Source: Pseudomonadota bacterium
Lineage (GTDB): Bacteria; Pseudomonadota; Gammaproteobacteria; Xanthomonadales; Rhodanobacteraceae
DNA: 5,154 nt
NCBI GenBank assembly: GCA_018241165.1
Contig: JAFEEK010000504.1
Coordinates: forward strand, 1-5,154
Reading direction: 5' to 3'
Shown here one piece after another: positions 1 to 5,154 of the stretch (positions are counted from its first letter, which is position 1; every line of letters begins with the position of its first letter). A model generated the notes under the pieces. That model was not told the origin of the DNA, searched no databases, and saw only the letters and a list, made by a program, of their open reading frames with translations. The translations under genes were made by a program, and so were the position numbers.

Positions 1-1737
1 CGCGATATCGGTCGTGAGTTTGCCGTGATCGTCGAGCGTGGTGTCGAGGACGTCCTTGGCCTCTTTCGGCAATTCCAGCGTGGGGTCGCCGAAGAAATAA
101 TCCGCGTGCGCATCGACCGGATGCTCGTCCGGCGCAAGCGTCAGCCGCGCGGTGAAGCGATTGCCAGCAGCGGGCGCGCCGTAGAGATAGTCGGATTGCA
201 CGTCGAGTTTCAGCGGCGCGCCGGGCGCGATCGTCGGCGCGGCGCTGGTCAGATCCAGTTTCAGGCGCTCGGGCAAAAATTCCTCGATGCGAAACGCGAT
301 GCTCTGCGTGGCTTCCTTGCTCGCGGGATCCAGGCGAAACTCGACCTGCCACTTGCCGGTCGGCGCATCGGCCGGAATCGTCCGCGCCCAGTCGAAATAA
401 TTCAGGTCCTTCGGCTCGAGTTTGGCTTCGGCGTACGGCCGGCCATCGGGTTGTTTCAAAGTTACGAACAGTGGCTGCGGTTTGATCGGATTACCGTCGT
501 AATCGCGCAACAGCGCGGACAGGCGGATCGTTTCGCCGGGCCGGTACAGGTCGCGACCGGACCAGGCAAACACGTCGAACCATTCCTGTTTGCGTCCGGC
601 CACGGCGAAGTCGGACAAATCCAACGCCGGCTGGTTGAACGGCAGGATCGACACGTCCTTGCCGCTTTTCGCGGTCAGCACCTGGTCGGCTTTCAGCGTG
701 TAGGCGAGCAACGCATTGCCGTCGGCATCAGTCTTGCCCGCAATGACGGTGTTGCCTTTGGCGTCGACGACGGTCAGATCCACGCTCGCCAGCGGCGCAC
801 CGGACTTGAGCGAGGCCGTGTGCACGAACAGCGTGTCCTTGTAGGCGCGCGTGTGCAGGCCGATGTCGCTGACGAAGAAGAAACTCGTGTCGTATTGATC
901 GCGCAGGGATCCGGCGCGGCGCATCGCGGCGAAATACAGTCCCGGCTTGGCCAGCTCGGCGATGTTCTGGATCGGCAGGTACGACAACGCGCGCTCATTC
1001 TGCTTGCCGTCGAGTACGAATCGGTTGGCATACACCGAATCGGCGATTTGCGTCAGCGGTTTGCCCTTGCGGCCATACCAGCCGTATTGCGGGTCGAGGT
1101 CCCAACCCGAGCGCTTGCCGCTGCGCTGGTAGGCGGCGAAGAAATTCGACAGTTCGCCATCGCGCACGCGGAAGAAATCGACGTCGACGTCCTTCACGTT
1201 CACCGACACCACCGGCAAGCCACGCGACTCGCGCGCCGGCAGCACGCTGCCTTGCGAGGCGAATCCGGCGGCCGGTTCCATCGGCCCGGTGTAGATGTCG
1301 CGCTCGACCGCGCTGCCGAGCGTCTTGCCATCCGCCGCTGCCAGCGTGCCCTTGATCGCGACGCGATACGTCGCATCGGCCTTGACGAAAGGAAAGCGCA
1401 AGGTCTTGCCGTCTTCGTCCAGCGCCCAACTGCCGTTGACGACGCCGCCCTTGGCATCCTTGACATCGATCAGCGTGTCGAAGGCCTGGGCGCCGGCGAG
1501 GCGGTGCGAAAACTCCAGCGCGATCGCGAGCTGGCCCTGCGACTGATCCGGATGCGCCGAGGCGAGTGCAAAAGCCTGCGACGTTTCGGTCTTTGCGGCC
1601 TGTGCGGCAATCGGTGCCTTGCCCTGCACCTGCGGAAGTTCATTGCCGGATTTGCCACAACCGGCGAGCAATATCGCGCAGCCACAAGACACAAGCGTGG
1701 CGCCGCGCATCCAGGACGCGAACCTCGAAACGATCAT
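1..1737 (-). CDS. Bacterial alpha-2-macroglobulin lipoprotein (YfhM-like), N-terminal part, cut by the left window edge
   Basis: Seen: an open frame of 579 codons from ATG at 1737 to the window edge. Residues 1-27 form a lipoprotein signal peptide: Arg5 and Arg11, a hydrophobic stretch, then lipobox L24-A25-G26-C27. Gly28 follows the lipidated Cys, with no Asp at +2 that would favour inner-membrane retention. Around 285-345 is the conserved stretch containing VSDIGLHTRAYKD and KTDADGNALL, typical of the bacterial MG3 domain. Residues 391-411 carry YRPGETIRL (Tyr398), the usual opening of the A2M_N/MG2 domain. Known: these periplasmic, membrane-anchored proteins are about 1500-1900 residues and are thought to trap foreign proteases, often beside the peptidoglycan synthase gene pbpC. 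The bait region, any thioester CxEQ motif and any pbpC would lie left of this window, so thioester status is unknown. The start is supported by a GGGGA ribosome binding site six bases upstream; Met10 is a less likely alternative because it would shorten the signal n-region. Family call is firm; activity is not shown. Confidence 0.92.
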   Translation of the reverse strand, partial: MIVSRFASWMRGATLVSCGCAILLAGCGKSGNELPQVQGKAPIAAQAAKTETSQAFALASAHPDQSQGQLAIALEFSHRLAGAQAFDTLIDVKDAKGGVVNGSWALDEDGKTLRFPFVKADATYRVAIKGTLAAADGKTLGSAVERDIYTGPMEPAAGFASQGSVLPARESRGLPVVSVNVKDVDVDFFRVRDGELSNFFAAYQRSGKRSGWDLDPQYGWYGRKGKPLTQIADSVYANRFVLDGKQNERALSYLPIQNIAELAKPGLYFAAMRRAGSLRDQYDTSFFFVSDIGLHTRAYKDTLFVHTASLKSGAPLASVDLTVVDAKGNTVIAGKTDADGNALLAYTLKADQVLTAKSGKDVSILPFNQPALDLSDFAVAGRKQEWFDVFAWSGRDLYRPGETIRLSALLRDYDGNPIKPQPLFVTLKQPDGRPYAEAKLEPKDLNYFDWARTIPADAPTGKWQVEFRLDPASKEATQSIAFRIEEFLPERLKLDLTSAAPTIAPGAPLKLDVQSDYLYGAPAAGNRFTARLTLAPDEHPVDAHADYFFGDPTLELPKEAKDVLDTTLDDHGKLTTDIA

Positions 1738-1743
1738 CGGCTT

Positions 1744-1748
1744 TCCCC
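1744..1748 (-). promoter_or_regulatory. Ribosome binding site of the macroglobulin gene
   Basis: The minus strand reads GGGGAAAGCCG directly before the ATG at 1737. The GGGGA core sits six bases upstream of the start, a normal spacing. It is only a moderate match to the consensus, but it supports this start over Met10 and shows that the gene does not depend on translational coupling to the cytochrome gene. Confidence 0.6.
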
Positions 1749-1766
1749 AGCGGTGATTTCACGCCA

Positions 1767-1772
1767 AGTATA
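1767..1772 (-). promoter_or_regulatory. Candidate -10 element (TATACT) for the macroglobulin gene
   Basis: On the minus strand a TATACT hexamer, close to the sigma-70 consensus TATAAT, lies 29 bases before the ATG. A transcript starting about seven bases after it would have a leader of roughly 20-25 bases. No good -35 box lies at 16-19 bases upstream (ATCGTG/TCGTGC is poor). A perfect TTGACA at about 1817-1822 is 44 bases away, too far to pair. The hexamer is seen; promoter function is a guess. Confidence 0.3.
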
Positions 1773-1785
1773 GCCGCGCGATTGA

Positions 1786-1816
1786 GGCGGCACGATGGCG
1801 GTGCGATGGCGACGCG
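1786..1816. repeat. Short imperfect 11-bp tandem repeat in the intergenic gap
   Basis: The plus strand shows GGCGGCACGAT then GGCGGTGCGAT, followed by a partial third unit GGCGACGCG. The first two units match at 9 of 11 positions. They lie between the cytochrome stop and the macroglobulin start, upstream of the TATACT hexamer. They could be a protein binding site or chance low complexity in GC-rich sequence. Confidence 0.35.
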
Positions 1817-1837
1817 TGTCAACGCACGGGCGGATCG

Positions 1838-2368
1838 CTACTGCGCGAATCCGCGAATATCGAAACCGTTGCGGAAGATGCCGTCGGTGGTGCCAGCGGG
1901 CGCGCCTTCGGCGATCCAGTCGTAGATCGTCGCCTGCTGTTCGGGACTCAAGGTTCCCGGCGGGAATCCATCCGGCATGCGCACGCCCACCTGCGGATTG
2001 TCGCAGTTGACCTTCTGGAACAGCAGGCTTTGCTCCGGGTGATTGGGCACGACGTATTTGACGTTCGGATTTTCGTAGCTTTTCACACCGAAAAGATGCG
2101 CCCAGGAAACACCATCGGTCAGGTCAAGATGTCCGGAAGCGGTGGAAGCCGGATTGGTATGGCAATCGACGCATCCCGCGGTACCGCCATTGGTCAGAAA
2201 GTTGTCGAACAACCCCTGGATCGCCGCCCCGTACTGGATGCCGCTGAACTGCGCCGGCACATCGGCAATGGATGTGCAGCCATTCGGCAATGTTTGCGCG
2301 AACGCCGCGAAACTTCCGGCCAGCGTACTGCAAGCGGCCAGCGCCGCGACAACGACACCATGCCGCAT
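1838..2368 (-). CDS. Exported mono-haem c-type cytochrome-like protein (PSCyt1-like), 176 residues
   Basis: Seen: ATG at 2368 to TAG at 1838. Residues 1-24 are a Sec signal peptide (MRHG, then an Ala/Val/Leu-rich core, likely cleavage AFA|QT). The haem-binding motif is C66-V-D-C69-H70. It is followed by GHLDLTDG (79-86), VVPNHPEQSLLF (106-117), RMPDG (130-134) with Met131 a plausible distal haem ligand, and a C-terminal helix with WIAEGAP (151-157). This order (CxxCH, xLxL, P-xxPExSLL, MP, WI-xGA) resembles the planctomycete-type cytochrome c domain PSCyt1, known from gene sets that also carry DUF1501 proteins. Role inferred: periplasmic electron carrier or haem sensor serving the upstream DUF1800/DUF1501 proteins. 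Cys31 and Cys122 are extra and could form a disulfide. The end, IFRNGFD (164-170) plus IRGFAQ, lies beyond the cytochrome fold and looks like a separate tail motif. The ATG is one base after the DUF1501 stop, with only weak Shine-Dalgarno sequence, so translation is probably coupled. The exact redox partner is unknown. Confidence 0.85.
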   Translation of the reverse strand: MRHGVVVAALAACSTLAGSFAAFAQTLPNGCTSIADVPAQFSGIQYGAAIQGLFDNFLTNGGTAGCVDCHTNPASTASGHLDLTDGVSWAHLFGVKSYENPNVKYVVPNHPEQSLLFQKVNCDNPQVGVRMPDGFPPGTLSPEQQATIYDWIAEGAPAGTTDGIFRNGFDIRGFAQ

Positions 2369-2372
2369 CTCA
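2366..2372 (-). promoter_or_regulatory. Stop/start junction TGA-G-ATG coupling DUF1501 and the cytochrome gene
   Basis: On the minus strand the DUF1501 stop TGA (2372-2370) is separated by a single G from the cytochrome ATG (2368-2366). The bases upstream (GGATTCGTCTGAG) contain no strong ribosome binding site at normal spacing. A ribosome ending DUF1501 is thus well placed to restart, which would tie the amounts of the two proteins together. The junction is seen; coupling is inferred. Confidence 0.6.
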
Positions 2373-3842
2373 GACGAATCCGAGATTGTTCGCGCCGAAC
2401 TTCGTCAGGTTCGGGAAGATCGTGTTGCACTGGCTGACGGAGATTCCCATCCACTGCGCCAGCGTCGCCGCGTATTGCTCCACGCCGATGCCGGGGATCA
2501 TTTGTCCGCGCGAGAAATTGTTCGGCGCGTTCAAGGCCTGGTTCGGGAAACCGGTAATCGGCCCGCCGCCATTGCTGTACAGCCGGCCGCCATGAACCCC
2601 TCCGCCGAGTGCCATCTGCACCGTGCCCCAGCCGTGATCGGAGCCGGATCCATTGGATTGCAACGTGCGTGCGAACTCGGACATCGTGAACACGGTGACG
2701 TTGTTCTGCGCATTGACATCGGTCGGGCCCATGCTGGTCCAGAACGCATTGAGCGCCTGCGACAGGGTGGTCAGCAGCGCGGCATGATCGCTGTTACCGC
2801 CGGTCATCATTCCCGAATGCAGATCGAAACTGCCCATCGTCACGAAATAGATCTGCCGCGTGGCGTAATTTTGCGCCACCGACAGCTTGATCATCTTGGC
2901 CACGGTCTGCAATTGCGCGGCGAGCGAATTGTTGGGTGGAAACGTGGTCGTAAGCGTCGTGCCGCCGAGGCCCGCGCTGAGCAGATTGTTCAGGTCGCGT
3001 CCGCGCTTGAACGTCGCGGCATAGCCGCCGGCAAAGTCGTTGGCATAGGTGTCGCCAAGCAAGATTTGCAGCGCCTTGTCGCGCACACTCGTGTTCGATG
3101 TTCCCGAAGCGCACGGCGTCGGGTTGCACATGGCCGACAGACTGGTCAGCCCGCCCGAGGACATCTGATACGGGATGGTGTTCGTACCGACCTGGAAACG
3201 ATTCGCACCGGCGATGGAAATGCACGGCGACAATTGGGTGTTGGCATTGCCCGGTTTGAGCGTATCGCCGCACTGCCCGCCCCAGCCCAGGGTCACGCCT
3301 TGCTGCGCGAAGGCCTGCTGCCATTGATTGGTCTGATCGGCGTGGGAGAATAATTGTTGCGGATAGTTCGCCGAGTTGGCGGTGTAGTCGGCCATCGTGA
3401 TCGGCTTGACCAGCGAGCCCGCATTGACGACAAAGGCCAGCTTGCCCTGATTGAACAGCGTGGTCATCTCCGGCATGGCCGGATGCAGGAAGTACTGGTT
3501 CGTGGCCGAGGATGGATCGTTGCCGTCGACGATTCTTGCGCTGGCGGCAGGCAGCGGCAGCGCAAGTCCGCCCGGATTGCTCGCCGCGTTGTACACGCCG
3601 CTGCGCGACGTGGCATAGGTGTTGTAACGCGCCGTGTCGAACGGCACGAGCATGTTCCATGCGTCGTTGCCGCCGTACAGATAGACACACACCAGGGCCT
3701 TGTAACCGGTGGCGGCGGATGTGTCCGCCAGCGCCGTGCCCATCATGTGCAATTGCGGCAGCAGCGCCGCGGCGGTGCCGCCACAGGCCAGGCAGCCCAT
3801 GTTGCGCAGGAAATCGCGGCGGGAATTGCGTGAAATACCCAT
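2370..3842 (-). CDS. DUF1501 family protein with twin-arginine signal, complete, 490 residues
   Basis: Seen: ATG at 3842 to TGA at 2370. The signal peptide has a twin-arginine motif S7-R8-R9-D-F-L12, a hydrophobic core and likely cleavage TALA39|D40, so the protein should be exported folded through Tat. Family motifs in order: VYLYGGNDAWN (53-63; the usual GGxDxxN), SHADQTNQW (166-174), VTMGSFDLHSG (334-344; Asp340 and His342), VFTMSEFARTL (384-394), GSDHGWG (400-406; Asp402, His403), GGGVHGG (413-419), and a typical end IFPNLTKFGANNLGFV. Known: DUF1501 proteins show distant resemblance to the alkaline phosphatase/sulfatase fold, and the conserved Asp/His could bind metal, but no reaction is established; they commonly sit beside DUF1800 genes. 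Length is normal. Unusual: Cys17 and Cys20 form CxxC inside the signal peptide, and the mature part has Cys52, 191, 207, 239 and 244. The start is fixed by AAGGAG six bases upstream and by the signal peptide; the frame is open much further upstream but that part is out of frame with DUF1800 and lacks family sequence. Confidence 0.93.
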   Translation of the reverse strand: MGISRNSRRDFLRNMGCLACGGTAAALLPQLHMMGTALADTSAATGYKALVCVYLYGGNDAWNMLVPFDTARYNTYATSRSGVYNAASNPGGLALPLPAASARIVDGNDPSSATNQYFLHPAMPEMTTLFNQGKLAFVVNAGSLVKPITMADYTANSANYPQQLFSHADQTNQWQQAFAQQGVTLGWGGQCGDTLKPGNANTQLSPCISIAGANRFQVGTNTIPYQMSSGGLTSLSAMCNPTPCASGTSNTSVRDKALQILLGDTYANDFAGGYAATFKRGRDLNNLLSAGLGGTTLTTTFPPNNSLAAQLQTVAKMIKLSVAQNYATRQIYFVTMGSFDLHSGMMTGGNSDHAALLTTLSQALNAFWTSMGPTDVNAQNNVTVFTMSEFARTLQSNGSGSDHGWGTVQMALGGGVHGGRLYSNGGGPITGFPNQALNAPNNFSRGQMIPGIGVEQYAATLAQWMGISVSQCNTIFPNLTKFGANNLGFV

Positions 3843-3848
3843 GACCGT

Positions 3849-3854
3849 CTCCTT
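3849..3854 (-). promoter_or_regulatory. Strong ribosome binding site of DUF1501, overlapping the DUF1800 stop codon
   Basis: The minus strand reads TGAAGGAGACGGTCATG. AAGGAG begins on the last A of the DUF1800 stop TGA and lies six bases before the DUF1501 ATG at 3842. It decides the DUF1501 start, ruling out the long upstream extension of that frame, and shows DUF1800 and DUF1501 share a transcript. Confidence 0.9.
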
Positions 3855-5154
3855 CAGCGTTGCGTGGCGAATTCGGGCGAAAGCATGGCGACATAAATCG
3901 CCGACCAGGCCTCTTCCGGAGGCGATGCATTCATGTAGGTCAACATGCCGATCAGGGTCGATTGCATCGATGCGGACATGTTCCCGTAAAACAGCGCCGA
4001 GTTGATCGTCGCCACCATCGCCGCCGGATTGTTCGCATTCACCGTCAGCGACGACAGATCGATCAGCGGCCGATCGGTGCGCGGATTGGTCATGCCCTGA
4101 TAGGCATTTGCGGTGAACTGATAGTAGGTGTTGGCCGTGGTGTAGGCCGTCGACTCGTTGGTGATCTGCAATTCCGGCGAATACAGGTTGTTGTCGGCAA
4201 ACACGCCGGGCTGCTGGTAATCGGGCAGGTAGAAATTGAACACGGTCGGCGATTCGTACGGGGCCTGGCCGAAATTGCCGAGGAAGCCGCCGTATCCGAT
4301 CATCGCGATCTCGCCATACTGGTCCGGCGCCGGCGCCTTGGCGTTGAACGCGCGCCACATCGCGGTCAGGCTCAACACCGGCTCGCGCAGCTTGCCGTAG
4401 CTGTCGCAATTGACGCTGCCGCAGAGTGGCGGTGGATTGCGCGCTTCGGTATCGGTCAGGATGGCCTTGACCACGTCGCCCAGATCGTTGCCGGGCGTGT
4501 TGAATACCGCGCTGATGCGGGCGATGTAGGCCGGCGACGGATTGCTGGTGACGAAGCGCTGGATCAACTGGCGCGAGATGAACGGCGCCACGTTCGGATG
4601 CGTGGCGATGATGCTCAACTCGTCGGTTACATCCTGTGCGCAGGTCTGATTCGCCGGGATCGTATTCGTGGTGCCGACGCCGCCATAGCCCAGCACCGCC
4701 TTCGTCGTGATGTCGTGGCGCATGTTGTTGCTGCCGGTGCCCGTGGCCGGGAACAGTTCGGTACCCCAGCAGGCCATCGGCGCGTACTGGGCGGCGAAAT
4801 TCACTCCGCCGCCGTAGAAACTAGCCCCGCTGTAATTCGGCGGCCCGCTGCCCTGCGGCGCATCGCTCCAGGTGAATCCGGTGAACACCTTGGCGTTCTG
4901 CGTGATGACACCCTGATCGTAGGTCGGGATCGTGCTTTCCGGATCGAGCGGATTGGTCAGCACCGGCGAAAAGTCCGGATGGCGCATGATCAGGCCGATC
5001 GAGAACAACTGCATCACTTCGCGCGCGTAATTTTCGTCGGGACTGGTGGTCTGCACGCCGCCGACAAAGGTCGCCTTGACGTTGCGATACGCATTCAGAT
5101 ACCGCCCCATGATCGGGTGATACGTCACGTTCAACAGCACCGTCGAATACGGCG
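3854..5154 (-). CDS. DUF1800 family protein, C-terminal 432 residues, cut by the right window edge
   Basis: Seen: the frame is open from the right edge (first full codon at 5152, Pro) to TGA at 3854, so the start is outside the window; the GTG at 5140 is an internal Val, not a start. Residues are counted from the first visible codon. The fragment opens with YHPIMGRYLN (11-20) and the family hallmark PDENYAREVMQLFSIGL (38-54), then VFTGFTW, HPNVAPFISRQLIQRFV followed by a GDLGDVVKAILTDTEAR-like segment, KLREPVLSLTAMWRAF, SPTVFNFYLPDY and the end LSPEFATQR. These match the C-terminal two thirds of DUF1800 in the usual order, with no frameshift. Known: DUF1800 proteins are usually exported, 450-650 residues or more, largely helical, and paired with DUF1501; biochemical function is not established. 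An export signal would lie off-window. It is the most upstream visible gene, 11 bases before DUF1501, so the operon promoter and any further genes lie to the right of the window. Confidence 0.92.
   Translation of the reverse strand, partial: PYSTVLLNVTYHPIMGRYLNAYRNVKATFVGGVQTTSPDENYAREVMQLFSIGLIMRHPDFSPVLTNPLDPESTIPTYDQGVITQNAKVFTGFTWSDAPQGSGPPNYSGASFYGGGVNFAAQYAPMACWGTELFPATGTGSNNMRHDITTKAVLGYGGVGTTNTIPANQTCAQDVTDELSIIATHPNVAPFISRQLIQRFVTSNPSPAYIARISAVFNTPGNDLGDVVKAILTDTEARNPPPLCGSVNCDSYGKLREPVLSLTAMWRAFNAKAPAPDQYGEIAMIGYGGFLGNFGQAPYESPTVFNFYLPDYQQPGVFADNNLYSPELQITNESTAYTTANTYYQFTANAYQGMTNPRTDRPLIDLSSLTVNANNPAAMVATINSALFYGNMSASMQSTLIGMLTYMNASPPEEAWSAIYVAMLSPEFATQR

Larger units (their letters stand above)
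1838..5154 (-). other. Putative operon DUF1800 - DUF1501 - c-type cytochrome
   Basis: Three same-strand genes are separated by 11 and 1 bases, with the middle ribosome binding site overlapping the preceding stop. Two of the three have visible export signals (Tat for DUF1501, Sec for the cytochrome). Cotranscription is a strong inference from spacing; the promoter is off-window to the right. No hairpin followed by a T-run was found after the cytochrome stop, so read-through into the macroglobulin gene cannot be excluded. Confidence 0.75.

Noticed and set aside
25..1773. A 582-codon open frame on the plus strand
   Set aside because: It is antisense to the macroglobulin gene throughout, is extremely rich in Arg, Gly, Ala and Gln, and shows no domain or export signal. 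The minus strand gives a lipobox and recognisable macroglobulin motifs. It is a GC-driven shadow.
1797..1837. Possible terminator after the cytochrome gene (GCGT-TGAC-ACGC)
   Set aside because: The stem is only about four base pairs and no T-run follows, so it is not a convincing intrinsic terminator.
2142..3353. A 403-codon open frame on the plus strand
   Set aside because: It lies opposite DUF1501 and the cytochrome gene, has Arg/His/Gly-rich composition and no recognisable motif.
2794..3930. A 378-codon minus-strand open frame in another phase over DUF1501
   Set aside because: It has Arg/Gln/His-rich low-information sequence, while the overlapping frame has clear DUF1501 motifs from end to end.
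3843..4409. Upstream extension of the DUF1501 frame, which would make a 679-residue protein
   Set aside because: The extra segment overlaps DUF1800 in another frame, lacks family sequence, and would bury the Tat signal. A strong AAGGAG directly before the ATG at 3842 marks the true start.
5138..5140. GTG as a possible start of the DUF1800 gene
   Set aside because: The frame stays open to the window edge, the residues before it fit the family, and a start here would remove the N-terminal third of DUF1800.

Overview
The window comes from a GC-rich bacterial chromosome, and every gene I can support lies on the minus strand. The exported proteins (a Tat substrate, a Sec-exported c-type cytochrome, and a lipoprotein macroglobulin) indicate a Gram-negative cell. 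The cytochrome ends in an IFRNGFD-type C-terminal motif that I associate with secreted proteins of Xanthomonadales/Rhodanobacteraceae such as Dokdonella and relatives. That placement is an inference from memory, not a measured result.

Layout in the direction of transcription (right to left): (1) 5154-3854, the C-terminal 432 residues of a DUF1800 protein whose start lies beyond the right edge; (2) 3842-2370, a complete 490-residue DUF1501 protein with a twin-arginine signal peptide; (3) 2368-1838, a complete 176-residue exported protein with one CxxCH haem-binding motif and PSCyt1-like spacing; (4) a 100-bp gap with a short imperfect repeat and a weak promoter candidate; (5) 1737-1, the N-terminal 579 residues of a bacterial alpha-2-macroglobulin lipoprotein (E. 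coli YfhM type) that runs off the left edge.

Genes 1-3 are packed like one operon. The ribosome binding site of DUF1501 starts on the last base of the DUF1800 stop codon, and DUF1501 stop and cytochrome start are one base apart (TGA-G-ATG). The three proteins are probably exported and made together, which suggests a periplasmic or surface module in which a small mono-haem cytochrome partners two conserved proteins of unknown function. The macroglobulin follows in the same direction but after a real gap and with its own ribosome binding site, so it may be a separate unit.

No tRNA, rRNA, CRISPR, insertion sequence or convincing terminator was seen. The long open frames on the plus strand are shadows of the minus-strand genes. 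The most interesting point is the tight DUF1800-DUF1501-cytochrome cassette with the tagged cytochrome C-terminus. DUF1800/DUF1501 pairs are known, but what they do is not.
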